DNA of 60,151 nucleotides from JAHBNG01 sp039028975 (GTDB lineage Bacteria > Chloroflexota > Anaerolineae > Caldilineales > Caldilineaceae). The position numbers and the translations under genes were made by a program. The number at the start of each line of letters is the position of its first letter. Within the stretch, counting starts at the first letter, position 1. The notes below the pieces were generated by a model. It had not been told where the DNA came from, made no database searches, and saw only the letters and a list, made by a program, of their open reading frames with translations. Positions 40,028-49,046 of this stretch are shown here, piece after piece. The stretch covers positions 1 to 60,151 of the forward strand of contig JBCCHB010000105.1 of assembly GCA_039028975.1 (NCBI GenBank), read 5' to 3'.

Positions 40028-41035
40028 ATGAAGAATTCAGCACTGAACCGTCTCGTCGCCCCACTTATCCTGCTCGCAGTCGCGGCGGGGGCGCTTTATC
40101 TGGGGGGGCAGAAGAATTTTGGCTGGCCTCAATATACCCAATTGGCGCTTGAAGGGTTGCGGGGCGGTGCTATCTATGCGCTGATTGCGTTGGGGATTGT
40201 GACGATCTTCAACGTGACTGGTATCATCAATTTTGCCCAGGGCGGCTTTGCCATGTTGGGTGCCATGCTGGCCGTCTCGGTTAACAATTGGGCCTTGTTG
40301 GAAGCATGGCCAGTCAGCGCTAGGCTTCTCCTGGCGTTCTTTGTGGCTGTTGGCATTACAACCTTGGTCGGTCTGCTAATTGAACGATTGGCGATCTACC
40401 CCGCTCGGGATGCCGAACCTTTAACCCAAATCATTATTACTGTAGGCGTTTTTATCGTTTTGCAAGGAATCGCGTTCCTGATTTGGGGGGCGGATCAGTA
40501 CATTCTGCCCGCGTTTACGACACTGGAGGCCCGAGACATGCCCATTCGCTTTTCTGGCATCCTTATCAAGGCCCAGAGCTTCTGGATTTGGGGCACGGTG
40601 GCTATCGTCATGGTCTTGCTCTACTACTTTTTTGAGCGGACTATGTGGGGCAAGGCGCTGCGGGCCTGCTCCATTAACCGGCAGGCGGCCCGACTTATGG
40701 GCATCGACCCGAATCGAATGTCGGCTCTCTCTTTTGCCCTGGCGGCAGCACTAGGAGCCATTGGTGGTTTCGTTCTCGGACCGGCTACCCGCCCAAGCTA
40801 CGACATGGGGTTGACGCTGGGCCTTAAGGGGTTTGTGGCCGCGATTATGGGTGGCCTGGTGAACGCGCCTGCGGCCGTGCTGGGGGGGATTCTACTGGGT
40901 ATGGTCGAGAATCTGGGGGCGGGTATCACCAAGGCGGGCATCAAGGATATTTTTGCCTTTATCATTCTCATTTTTGTACTTCTTTTCCGACCCGATGGGA
41001 TTTTGAGCAAGCGAGAGACAGTGGAAAAGGTTTGA
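40028..41035 (+). CDS. livH: Branched-chain amino-acid-type ABC permease, LivH family
   Basis: A 335-residue integral membrane protein with about eight to nine helices. LEGLRGGAIYALIALGIVTI, NVTGIINFAQGGFAMLGAML and GLKGFVAAIMGGLVNAPAAV are typical LivH blocks. The ATG at 40028 is preferred; another in-frame ATG at 39974 would add 18 residues encoded by an intergenic repeat (GACAAGATGAT...ATCATCTTGTC), which is not hydrophobic. The ribosome site of either is weak. It forms the membrane channel with LivM. Confidence 0.9.
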   Translation: MKNSALNRLVAPLILLAVAAGALYLGGQKNFGWPQYTQLALEGLRGGAIYALIALGIVTIFNVTGIINFAQGGFAMLGAMLAVSVNNWALLEAWPVSARLLLAFFVAVGITTLVGLLIERLAIYPARDAEPLTQIIITVGVFIVLQGIAFLIWGADQYILPAFTTLEARDMPIRFSGILIKAQSFWIWGTVAIVMVLLYYFFERTMWGKALRACSINRQAARLMGIDPNRMSALSFALAAALGAIGGFVLGPATRPSYDMGLTLGLKGFVAAIMGGLVNAPAAVLGGILLGMVENLGAGITKAGIKDIFAFIILIFVLLFRPDGILSKRETVEKV

Positions 41036-41040
41036 GATTT

Positions 41041-42174
41041 ATGCGATTCTTCACCCACAATCTGGGCATACTCCTCCTTACCATCGTCATCCTCCTCATT
41101 GGCTGGGTCGAGCAGGCTGAACCGGCTGGGTTGGGCATCTCCGAGTTGACCGCGGGAATCTTCACTTTTAACACCGTCGTCCGCATTGGCATCTTGACCA
41201 TTGTGGTGATAGGCCTCAATATTTTGATGGGCTACGCAGGCCAGGTCTCGTTAGGGCAGGCCGCATTTTATGGCATTGGGGCCTATGTCTCGGCTATCTT
41301 TACCGTGCAGGCTTCAACCCTTGGTATTCCCGAATTTCTGGCTGAAAGTTGGATCTGGCCATGGCTTCTCATGGTTTTGGGTATTGCTTTTACGGGTGCT
41401 TTTACTTGGCTGATTGGGGCTCCAATTCTGAGGCTAAAGGGCCACTACCTAGGCATGGCAACGCTGGGCTTAGGGATCATGATCTTCATTCTCTTCCGGG
41501 AGAATTTGGCTGTCAAACCATCCACGCTGATCATTACCGGTGGTTTAGACGGACTGCCGGACGTGCCGCGCCTGCGCGTCGGCGGCTTTACGCTTTGGCC
41601 ACTGCATCGCTATTACTACTTGGTTTGGTTCTGTGCCATTGGGGCTATTGTCGTTGGGCGGAACGTGGTCAATTCTCGGGTCGGGCGAGCTATGCGTTCA
41701 ATCCACGGCAGCGAGATTGCCGCTCAAGTCATGGGTGTGGATACGGCTACAATTAAGCTACAAGCCTTGGTTATGAGCACCATGATGGCCAGTTTAGCCG
41801 GAAGCCTTTATGCTCATTTTCAGGCCGCAGTCTCGCCTAAGCCCTTTGATTTTGTGGCATCGTTGGAGCTTGTGGTCATGGCTGCCACGGGCGGTGTGGG
41901 GACCATCTGGGGAGCGCCGCTAGGTGTGACCATTATTCTGGGCATTGGCGAATTTCTGCGGGCCTACCTCCACATTTGGGGGGCTGGTAGCGAAATCGAA
42001 CCCATTATCTTTGGGTTGATTCTGATACTTATCATGATATTCATGCCAGAAGGGATTGCTAAACGGATCGGTAACTTATTTAAGCGACGCAAGCCCAAAG
42101 CTCCACCACCTTCGAGCGGCACGGCCCAATCGACCTCGCAATCTGCTTCGCACCAAGCCGAGGCCACCGTATGA
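41041..42174 (+). CDS. livM: Branched-chain amino-acid-type ABC permease, LivM family
   Basis: A 377-residue membrane protein with about nine to ten helices and the LivM signatures NILMGYAGQVSLGQAAFYGI, LRLKGHYLGMATLGLGIM and MSTMMASLAGSLYAHF. It starts at the ATG five bases after the LivH stop; a TTG at 41032 overlapping LivH is possible but unnecessary. The C-terminal ~30 residues are a Pro/Ser/Ala/Thr-rich cytoplasmic tail. Its stop overlaps the start of the ATPase gene by four bases (ATGA), indicating coupled translation. Confidence 0.92.
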   Translation: MRFFTHNLGILLLTIVILLIGWVEQAEPAGLGISELTAGIFTFNTVVRIGILTIVVIGLNILMGYAGQVSLGQAAFYGIGAYVSAIFTVQASTLGIPEFLAESWIWPWLLMVLGIAFTGAFTWLIGAPILRLKGHYLGMATLGLGIMIFILFRENLAVKPSTLIITGGLDGLPDVPRLRVGGFTLWPLHRYYYLVWFCAIGAIVVGRNVVNSRVGRAMRSIHGSEIAAQVMGVDTATIKLQALVMSTMMASLAGSLYAHFQAAVSPKPFDFVASLELVVMAATGGVGTIWGAPLGVTIILGIGEFLRAYLHIWGAGSEIEPIIFGLILILIMIFMPEGIAKRIGNLFKRRKPKAPPPSSGTAQSTSQSASHQAEATV

Positions 42175-42950
42175 ACCAACCCACTTCAGCTCCACTTCTG
42201 GAACTCGACAACATCTGCATCACCTTTGGTGGGTTGACCGCGCTGGAAGGAGTCAGTAGCCAGGTTGTCGAAGGACAGATCAAGGCCATTATCGGCCCCA
42301 ACGGTGCTGGGAAGACGACCCTCTTCAACATCATCTCCGGTATCTATACACCGACTATGGGAGAGGTCCGGTTTCAGGGCGAAGTGATAAATGGTCTGTC
42401 GCCCAACGTCGTTTCAACCAAAGGGATTACCCGCACCTTCCAGACCATCCGCCTCTTTGAGGGGATGACGGTGCTGGAAAATGTCATGGTCGGTCAACAT
42501 CAGAAGACGAAGGCGGGGTTTTTGGCCGCGGCCTTCCGCTCCCGCTCGGCTCAACTTGAAGAAGCTAAGATCGCCGAAAAGGCCACCGCCTTAATCGGAT
42601 CATTTGGGCTGTCTGACCTCGCTTACGAGGCTGCCACCGATCTCCCCTTTGGCTTACAGCGGCGTGTCGAGATCACCCGCGCCCTAGCCACCGAACCCAA
42701 ACTTATCTTGTTGGATGAACCTGCCGCGGGCCTCAACAACACTGAGAGCCGCGAACTGATGGATTTTATCCGCATGATCCGCGAGTCAGGCGTCACCGTG
42801 CTGCTAGTCGAGCACGATATGGCTGTGGTCATGGGGTTGGTGGATGAGGTGCTGGTGCTAGAGTATGGTCGTCCCATTGCCGATGATGTGCCAAGCGCTG
42901 TGCAGAAAAATCCAGAGGTAATTCGGGCGTATTTGGGAGAGGATGAGTAG
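42171..42950 (+). CDS. livG: Branched-chain amino-acid-type ABC transporter ATPase, LivG family
   Basis: A 259-residue ABC ATPase: Walker A GPNGAGKTT, Q-loop RTFQTIRLF, signature LPFGLQRRVEITRAL (a variant of LSGGQ), Walker B LILLDEPAAGLN, and the switch His in VEHDM. These are typical of LivG. It hydrolyses ATP at the inner face of the membrane with LivF. The LPFGLQ form of the signature motif is common in LivG. The partner LivF gene lies about 900 bases downstream, separated by two unrelated ORFs. Confidence 0.94.
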   Translation: MNQPTSAPLLELDNICITFGGLTALEGVSSQVVEGQIKAIIGPNGAGKTTLFNIISGIYTPTMGEVRFQGEVINGLSPNVVSTKGITRTFQTIRLFEGMTVLENVMVGQHQKTKAGFLAAAFRSRSAQLEEAKIAEKATALIGSFGLSDLAYEAATDLPFGLQRRVEITRALATEPKLILLDEPAAGLNNTESRELMDFIRMIRESGVTVLLVEHDMAVVMGLVDEVLVLEYGRPIADDVPSAVQKNPEVIRAYLGEDE

Positions 42951-42954
42951 AGGG

Positions 42955-43015
42955 TGGTCGGTAGGTTGATGGTCAGCAATCGGTAGTCAGTAGGTCGGTG
43001 GTCGGTAGTCAGAGG
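42955..43015. repeat. Copies of the 15-bp GGTCGGTAGTCAGTA repeat
   Basis: GGTGGTCGGTAGGTTGATGG, then AATCGGTAGTCAGTAGGTCGG and GGTCGGTAGTCAGAGG. This is the complement of the array at 36398-36623. The repeat extends into the 3' end of the GNAT gene on the minus strand and supplies its last ten codons. Confidence 0.7.
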
Positions 43016-43460
43016 GCGAGTATTGTAATGTTAGTTGGGCGGTGACGGTGCTATCTTCATGGGTTGATATGGGGACAAAACCAAGTTCGGTATAGAGTCG
43101 TTTAGCGACGGTGTTCTCTTTCTGGTAGCGGATAAGGATTTGGTTACCGCGAGGCTTGGCTGAGATCTCCTGGATGATAGCCGCCATGGCTGCTTTGCCA
43201 TAACCTTGTCCTTGATAGTGAGCATCAATCATTATGCGGAAAACCTTCCATTTGCCAGTGGACACATCTCGGCCATAGAGGGCGTATCCGACTATCTCTT
43301 CGATAAGATTGTAGATTGCACGTGATTGGGCATCAGGGTAAAACTGAGCTTCGGCAATCGAATAGAGGTTGCTAGGGACAAAGTCCTGTTGGTCCGGGGC
43401 TAGCTTGAGCGCGATGACGGCCTGCCAATTTCCGACGGCGATTGGTTTTAGTTGGATCAT
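42987..43460 (-). CDS. GNAT family N-acetyltransferase
   Basis: A 157-residue single-domain GNAT. The acetyl-CoA loop is AHYQGQGYGKAAM (Q/R-x-x-G-x-G/A), preceded by VGYALYGRD and the strand KVFRIMIDA, and followed by NTVAKRLYTELGFVPIS. The general look is the polyamine/diamine acetyltransferase group. Its last residues (SPSDYRPPTY) are encoded by the 15-bp repeat. It lies against the direction of the transporter operon, between livG and livF, and is thus an insertion in that operon. Confidence 0.87.
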   Translation of the reverse strand: MIQLKPIAVGNWQAVIALKLAPDQQDFVPSNLYSIAEAQFYPDAQSRAIYNLIEEIVGYALYGRDVSTGKWKVFRIMIDAHYQGQGYGKAAMAAIIQEISAKPRGNQILIRYQKENTVAKRLYTELGFVPISTHEDSTVTAQLTLQYSPSDYRPPTY

Positions 43461-43494
43461 CAATAATATAACGATTCAAAAGGCTGGTGAGGCA

Positions 43495-43818
43495 ATGGGA
43501 ACAAGAACAAAAATCAAGATAGTAAATGACGGCAGATATATATGCTCTAAGTTTTACCATATGGATGGGCATATTCATAACTGGGCACCAACCTTGATAA
43601 CGGCTCTTAATCAAACTACACCAAGCGCTATTCTGCAAAATAGGCAGCTATTGAAATTTATGTTTGATGATCACGAGAGTGATAAACATCTAGATTACTT
43701 CTGCAAAATAGACGTCTCTAACGATGAGTATAAGATAACAATACATCGTTATGGGGATAAATTGCTATTCGAAGGCTCACTCGATGAATTTTCTGATAGT
43801 TACGACGAGATTTACTGA
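43495..43818 (+). CDS. Hypothetical 107-residue protein
   Basis: I read the start at 43495 (MGTRTKIKIVNDG), since upstream in-frame codons overlap the GNAT gene and make no sense. The product has alternating beta-like segments with many Asp, Tyr and Ile (e.g. KYHMDG-like YHMDGHIHNWAP, FDDHESDKHLDYFCKIDVSN, ITIHRYGDKLLFEG) and an acidic tail. No family recognised, no signal peptide. AT-richer than its neighbours, which hints at separate acquisition. It precedes livF by 33 bases. Confidence 0.6.
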   Translation: MGTRTKIKIVNDGRYICSKFYHMDGHIHNWAPTLITALNQTTPSAILQNRQLLKFMFDDHESDKHLDYFCKIDVSNDEYKITIHRYGDKLLFEGSLDEFSDSYDEIY

Positions 43819-43851
43819 TATTGCCGAGTCACTTTCGAGACTGCCTTACAT

Positions 43852-44652
43852 ATGCTACTTGAATTAGAGCAAATTAACACATACTACGACCAAATCCAAT
43901 CCCTAAAAGACGTCTCACTTCAGGTAGATAAAGGTGAGATCGTCGCTCTGGTCGGAGCCAACGGTGCTGGAAAGACAACCCTCCTCAACACCATTAGCGG
44001 GCTGTTACAGGCTAAGTCGGGGTCTATTCACTTTGATGGCGTTGAAATTAGCCGCAAAAACGCGGCTCAAATTGTACAGGCAGGCATCTCTCACGTCCCC
44101 GAGCATCGGCAGGTCTTTGGCGATATGACGGTTTACGATAACCTGCTGCTGGGCGCCTATCAACGGTACAGGGACGTGGGGATGAAGAAAGTGGAAGCCG
44201 ATATCGACTGGGTCTACAGCATTTTTCCAAGATTGCAAGAGAGGCATCAACAGTTCTCTCGTACCATGAGTGGTGGCGAACAGCAGATGCTGGCCATCGG
44301 TCGCGGCATGATGGCTCGACCCAAGCTCATGCTCTTTGATGAACCGTCGCTGGGATTGGCCCCGCTGATTGTCAAAGATCTCTTTGACGTCATCTCGACA
44401 TTGCGAGAAGAAGGGATGACGATCCTGCTGGTGGAGCAGAATGCGCGGGCGGCGTTACGGTTAGCAGATCGAGGGTATGTGCTGGAGACTGGCTCCGTTG
44501 AGCTGACTGGAGATGCGGAGGATTTGCTTTCAGATGAGCGAGTTCAGGAGGCGTATTTGGGTGGTAAGGCTGGTCGTAAGGCTGGTCGTAAGGCTGGTAT
44601 AGACACCAAGAAAAAGATTTTCCAGGCGCCCCCTGAGCGTGTCGAAGGGTAA
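43852..44652 (+). CDS. livF: Branched-chain amino-acid-type ABC transporter ATPase, LivF family
   Basis: A 266-residue ABC ATPase: Walker A GANGAGKTT, Q-loop VPEHRQVFGDMTVYDNL, signature RTMSGGEQQMLAIGR, Walker B LMLFDEPSLGLAP and switch His replaced by Gln in LVEQNARAAL, as normal for LivF. The native protein should end near VQEAYLGG. The last ~28 residues (KAGRKAGRKAG... KKIFQAPPERVEG) come from a 12-bp tandem repeat and an inverted-repeat element, and are an accretion. Confidence 0.94.
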   Translation: MLLELEQINTYYDQIQSLKDVSLQVDKGEIVALVGANGAGKTTLLNTISGLLQAKSGSIHFDGVEISRKNAAQIVQAGISHVPEHRQVFGDMTVYDNLLLGAYQRYRDVGMKKVEADIDWVYSIFPRLQERHQQFSRTMSGGEQQMLAIGRGMMARPKLMLFDEPSLGLAPLIVKDLFDVISTLREEGMTILLVEQNARAALRLADRGYVLETGSVELTGDAEDLLSDERVQEAYLGGKAGRKAGRKAGIDTKKKIFQAPPERVEG

Positions 44653-44672
44653 GGGCGGAAAATCTTTTTCTT
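44608..44672 (+). terminator. Inverted repeat spanning the livF 3' end
   Basis: Perfect 16-bp arms AAGAAAAAGATTTTCC (44608-44623) and GGAAAATCTTTTTCTT (44657-44672), with CCCTGAGCGTGTCGAAGGG between. The right arm is followed by TTAAAAAC. The left arm lies inside the livF coding sequence. It is a plausible intrinsic terminator and an element seen to invade coding ends. Confidence 0.7.
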
Positions 44673-44752
44673 AAAAACTATAGTAAGGCTATAGCAGCAT
44701 GACCTTGTTGAGCAAGGTTGTGCGGCGGTAGGTACAAAATAGCCCCAATACG

Positions 44753-47275
44753 TCATTCAATTTCCACCACCCCCAATTCTACAAAATCATCTCCCAACTC
44801 ACTCTGCAGTCGCTGATTTTCTGCTGAGGGATCATAAAGCCCAGCTATCAAGCGGTAAGAACCTAACGCCGTCTCCGCTGGAAGATAGAGTCCTACTCGT
44901 TCGATTTGGGGTTGAGCAACAGGAAGGGCGTCAAATTTACCATACCCATCCAGTGGAGCCGTGTCAAGCAGTGCCACTGGTGTCCCAGCCGAATTGAGTA
45001 GCTGCACAAACCAACGCAACGGCGCACCACTCTGTTGCTCAACTGTAAATGCAAGCTCAATGGGCAACACTCGGTTCACCTGGACGAAAGACGGTCTGCG
45101 ATAGGAGGTGAGCCGAATCTGGTTTGCACCCGATTCGTCCGTTAAATTCACCTTTATAGGTATCTCCTCTGCATTGTTCAGCCTGGCAGGCGTTCCATAA
45201 CGCAGAAGCCGAAAGTCACCTATCCATTCTGCTGCGGCCAAGAACGCATGCTCTGCCAGCCAGCGTTCAACTGTGTTCGTAGGACTATTGGCTGATAGCC
45301 GACCCGTCACAAACCAGATACGTGATTCTTTCTCGAGTAACCGATTCATAACCTGCTGGGTTTCTACATGCTCCATGCTATTTTCGGCAAATCCATACGG
45401 TGATGGTGTCTGACCACAGATACTTGGCAGCCAATTCATCAGTACCGAATAGGACGTTGGGGCTATATAGATAATGGGACCATCGGGTTTACTCGTATCA
45501 ACCTCCTGGCAAATAACCGACAAAATGTCACGAAACGCTCGGTCTGTCTCGCTCAAACGTGGGTGCTGATTGACCCCTCGAAGCCAAAGGCAAAGAAAGA
45601 GAAGGAACAGAAGAGATAAACACCAAATTGGCCATGGATTTGATAGTGACCTTTGGTTCCACAAGCGCGTGAGCAGCCAGATTGCCAGAAAAAGTGTGGC
45701 ACCTCCAGCCAAAACAATTTCCCAGCGGATCTCTGTGGCAAACTGTTGGATTTCTGCTGAGGGATTCAGCGTAACCCGCCAGATCCAGGCCAGATCCAGA
45801 TTGGGCCAAACGTCATTTTGCAGCAGATACCACTGACCAAAGATAGGGCTATGCCAGAAGTCGCGTAACTCTTGGGCAGGTGGCCCAAACGCCAAGGGGT
45901 TGGCCCAATCCGTGGGAAAGAGTGAGCGCAATTCAATTTCATAGTTGACATAATTGACAGTTGTAGCAAAAATTTGGATGAAGAACGATGACGCCACAAC
46001 GATTACAATAAGAGCAAACCCAATCGAAGACAGTAGACGACTTTTGCCACGGATGTCCACGATTTTAGTGAAGATGGATTCTTCAACAAGTGGAGCCAGA
46101 ATAAGAACCCAAAAAGGCGTTAGTGGGACCAAAAAACGGGGCCCCCAAGCAAAGCCACCCCACCACATCCACCACGTACTGTAGAGAGTAATTAGTGTGA
46201 CACTCATTGCTGAGATAACTCCAGCCTCCCATGGGTGGCGACGCCAAAACGGGACCAGTGCCACCAAGCTCAGAAAAAAGAGCGGCGTGTGCCAAAAGAG
46301 ACCCCGATATGGACTCAAAATAAGGCCCCACAGGCCATCCAAAATGGGTGTGGTAAATCCCTCACCCCTCTCAAAGTGGTATCCAGTTTCCAAAGGATTG
46401 CCAAAGCGCATCTGATTGTACGCAAGCAAGATGATGAGGGCTATGCAAACTGGTCCACCAAGAAGAATAAGGGATGCGATAGATTGCCTCAGTTTGTGGA
46501 ATAGAGTGCTAGCACCCGCGGCATTGAGGATGGTGATCAAACCAAAGAGGAATAGTAGCCCGATCACAAAAATATGAGCTGTCACGGTGAGCAGACCAAT
46601 TGCAGCACCACTCCCCGCGGCAACAAGCCAAAACCAATCGGGTAGACGAAATCCCCTTTTGACATGGCTCTCATTTTTTGAGCAAGAGAATGTGAGAATG
46701 CTGTAGAAGCTTACTAGGAGGGCCAAACTACTCAGCGGCTCACCGAAGAAGTGAGTTGCATAAGGCCACGCAATCGTACAGAGGCCAAAGAGGAGTGCTA
46801 GTACCAGTCCTACCCGATCATCATATCTAAGCCTTCGCGCCGTCAGCCAGACGAGTAGCGCCGTTGCGGCCGTGACTACACCATTCCAAAGCAAAACCCC
46901 AGGCAGCAACCCTAGCGACACGCCCACAACCGAGCCGAAACTGTTCAAGGTGTGCAACAACCAATACCAAGGAAGGGCCAAAAAGGCTGGCCCTGGCCCC
47001 TTCTTACTAAAGACTTGACCATCGGATCCAAATGCACCCAGTACCTCACCTGGACTGTTGACAAATTGCGTCCAGGCAATCGTATTGGTATCTGCTTCAC
47101 CGCGCAATGCTAAGGATTCAGTTACCGCATAAAGGCTCACTTCATCAACAATCCGAAAGCGGCCTGGGTTGGTGAGGGTATATATGGTGATGAGAAGAAT
47201 AAGGAGGCTGAACAGTGCGGTAACCGGCAGACGAACTTCTTGTCTTTGCTCCTCATCTTCATGATACGTCGTCAC
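44753..47275 (-). CDS. GT-C family membrane glycosyltransferase-like protein
   Basis: An 840-residue protein with ten or more hydrophobic helices in residues 20-560 and a soluble C-terminal domain. The first periplasmic loop has FRIVDEVSLYAVTESLALRG, with the acidic D-E pair expected of GT-C (PMT/ArnT-like, GT39-type) enzymes that use polyprenyl-phosphate sugars. KKGPGPAFLALPWYWL follows in a position typical of such proteins. The GTG start overlaps the stop of the Rpn-like gene by four bases. Acceptor unknown; surface glycosylation is the usual role. Confidence 0.82.
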   Translation of the reverse strand: MTTYHEDEEQRQEVRLPVTALFSLLILLITIYTLTNPGRFRIVDEVSLYAVTESLALRGEADTNTIAWTQFVNSPGEVLGAFGSDGQVFSKKGPGPAFLALPWYWLLHTLNSFGSVVGVSLGLLPGVLLWNGVVTAATALLVWLTARRLRYDDRVGLVLALLFGLCTIAWPYATHFFGEPLSSLALLVSFYSILTFSCSKNESHVKRGFRLPDWFWLVAAGSGAAIGLLTVTAHIFVIGLLFLFGLITILNAAGASTLFHKLRQSIASLILLGGPVCIALIILLAYNQMRFGNPLETGYHFERGEGFTTPILDGLWGLILSPYRGLFWHTPLFFLSLVALVPFWRRHPWEAGVISAMSVTLITLYSTWWMWWGGFAWGPRFLVPLTPFWVLILAPLVEESIFTKIVDIRGKSRLLSSIGFALIVIVVASSFFIQIFATTVNYVNYEIELRSLFPTDWANPLAFGPPAQELRDFWHSPIFGQWYLLQNDVWPNLDLAWIWRVTLNPSAEIQQFATEIRWEIVLAGGATLFLAIWLLTRLWNQRSLSNPWPIWCLSLLFLLFLCLWLRGVNQHPRLSETDRAFRDILSVICQEVDTSKPDGPIIYIAPTSYSVLMNWLPSICGQTPSPYGFAENSMEHVETQQVMNRLLEKESRIWFVTGRLSANSPTNTVERWLAEHAFLAAAEWIGDFRLLRYGTPARLNNAEEIPIKVNLTDESGANQIRLTSYRRPSFVQVNRVLPIELAFTVEQQSGAPLRWFVQLLNSAGTPVALLDTAPLDGYGKFDALPVAQPQIERVGLYLPAETALGSYRLIAGLYDPSAENQRLQSELGDDFVELGVVEIE

Positions 47276-48258
47276 TTCGCTTGAATCCGCTGTATCTCTT
47301 CAGCCGACAACCCCGTGCTTTCCGTGATCTGCTTGATAGAGAGTCCGAGAGACAGCATATTCTTGGCAATTTCGATTCGTCCTTCCTCTCGTCCTTCCTC
47401 TTTTGCTAAAGTTAATGCACCCCGTTCATCTTGGATTTTGATGCCGCGATACTCATACTGGTCTAGATCTTCCTTTTTCCAACTAAACTGATTGGCCAGT
47501 TCATAGGCCGTCTGCAGTGCTGGCTCTTCTACATGAGTAGGGACAACATCAAGGTCGTCGGCATATCGAATGAAATAGACCCACTTGTCTAGAATATGGT
47601 TTAATTCATCTTCTTGTTTTGTAAACTTGGGAAGTTCAATAAAATAGAAGGAGAGGTCTTTGAGTTGGTGCTGGTGTGTTTCTTCGTCCAGCAATTTATG
47701 GCAGCTAAGATAAGTATGTTTCCGCTCTGCTTTATAATCAGCTGTCATTCCATCAGCTTGGTTGGTACCTGGTATGTTGCCTGGAGTCGTTGCATACTTT
47801 GCGGTTTGGGGAATCTCGTCAGCTGAAATAGTATCGCTAATGGCTGTGCCGTTAGCCAGCATGCTGTTATCCACTTCTGCAAATAGCACAAAGTCAAAGA
47901 TTCCTACAAAAATAACGGGCGTAAGTTTGGGATAATCCTCACCGCTCTGAATCTGGCTGGAATATTCTTTCGTAACATAGTAGGTGAACCTCTTGAATGC
48001 ACTGGCAATATTAGCGACTTGCATTTCGACAATGAAAGTAAATCCCCGGTTATCTGTGGCATAGATGTCAAGAATGGATTGTTTTAGTAGCGCGATTTTG
48101 GGTGTCTGGTAGGGATTACGCATACGGATAGTTTGGATGGCTTGATCTCCATGCAAATCCAAAACTGCGTTGAGAAAGCCAATCAGCACTTCACTTTTGT
48201 CTTCACTGCCAAAAATTTTTTTAAAAGCCACGTCGTTTTTTGGATTGACGAATTTCAT
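47272..48258 (-). CDS. Rpn-type PD-(D/E)XK nuclease / transposase-family protein
   Basis: The 328-residue protein starts with MKFVNPKNDVAFKKIFGSED, the entry motif of the Rpn (recombination-promoting nuclease, DUF4351-related PDDEXK_2) family. The catalytic core is ILDIYATDNRGFTFIVEMQV (D-x(n)-E-x-Q), with KRFTYYVTKEYSSQIQSGEDY after it. The C-terminal part is charged and ends in a helical LSIKQITESTGLSAEEIQRI segment. AGGACAAC precedes the ATG. It overlaps the GT-C gene by four bases. Such genes are abundant in Chloroflexota and Cyanobacteria; activity on DNA has been shown only for relatives. Confidence 0.9.
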   Translation of the reverse strand: MKFVNPKNDVAFKKIFGSEDKSEVLIGFLNAVLDLHGDQAIQTIRMRNPYQTPKIALLKQSILDIYATDNRGFTFIVEMQVANIASAFKRFTYYVTKEYSSQIQSGEDYPKLTPVIFVGIFDFVLFAEVDNSMLANGTAISDTISADEIPQTAKYATTPGNIPGTNQADGMTADYKAERKHTYLSCHKLLDEETHQHQLKDLSFYFIELPKFTKQEDELNHILDKWVYFIRYADDLDVVPTHVEEPALQTAYELANQFSWKKEDLDQYEYRGIKIQDERGALTLAKEEGREEGRIEIAKNMLSLGLSIKQITESTGLSAEEIQRIQAK

Positions 48259-48370
48259 TTGTTGTCCTATTTGGCTCCTCCACCATTACAACACTGCAAA
48301 AAGGTAACTTTTGGAAAACTGCCTTTTTTATCGGTTGGAGAGGATTGGCACCGCTAGCATTTTACTTTTC

Positions 48371-48457
48371 TATACTGCGGTCGCTGTGAAAACAGGTGTT
48401 TTCCGAAGCTCTACCAGAAAGACTAAACACCTGTTTTCAAACGGATCTGTGAGTATA
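48371..48457. repeat. T-family MITE-like element, copy 4
   Basis: An 87-bp copy in inverse orientation, running TATACTGCGGTCGC ... GGATCTGTGAGTATA, with a perfect 14-bp inner inverted repeat GAAAACAGGTGTTT/AAACACCTGTTTTC. Immediately after it GAGTATAGATAGG is repeated. Located between the Rpn gene and the sulfatase fragment. Confidence 0.8.
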
Positions 48458-48488
48458 GATAGGCTGAGTATAGATAGGTTGTACCATA

Positions 48489-49046
48489 TCATGGTAGAGG
48501 GACTGGCACCGCATCCTCTGTCTCGATCATCCAATCTGCCAATCTTAAACGCATCTCCGCAATGACACCTTGGTTTGCTGGATCGGAAGCGATATTCGTT
48601 AACTCCCACGGATCGTTGATCATGTCATATAGTTCATCCAGGTCGCCCATCGAATCGTGGACGTACTTCCAGTGGGGGGTTCGTACCATCTTGCGGCGAC
48701 CTTCTGCTTCACGCCAGCGAAGGGTATCGATGAGCGTCCGTCGCCCCCACGGTTTGGGCATCTGCGCCAGATCGCCCATTCGGAAAGGGGGGCCTCCTGC
48801 ACCATATTCAGAGAAGGTTGCACCCCGTGGCTGGGAATCGGTTACCGTAGGCAATGGCTTGCCATGCATCGCGCGCGGCACGGTAATTCCTTGCAGGGTG
48901 AGCAGCGTTGGCAGCACATCGATGAGGTTGACCATGCTGGCATCTACTTGGGCTGCCTCAATATGACTGGGCCATGAGACGATAAGCGGTACCCTGGTTA
49001 GGCAATCATAAAATGCACCACCCTTGCATTGCATGGCATGCTCGCC
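48489..49046 (-). pseudogene. 3' end of a sulfatase gene, fused to the recombinase
   Basis: The last ~185 codons of the recombinase frame encode a sulfatase C-terminus, not recombinase: GEHAMQCKGGAFYDCLTRVP, LIVSWPSHIEAAQV, MVNLIDVLPTLLTLQGI, and the end HWKYVHDSMGDLDELYDMINDP. Alkaline-phosphatase-fold sulfatases have S-D-x-G-E-x in front of KGG-FYD-LxRVPLIV. The N-terminal catalytic half with the C/S-x-P-x-R formylglycine motif is missing here and should lie beyond the right end of the mobile element. The fragment belongs to the chromosomal side. Confidence 0.85.

Noticed and set aside
42987..43460. GNAT gene as part of the transporter operon
   Set aside because: It is on the opposite strand and bordered by repeat sequence, so it is better seen as an insertion.
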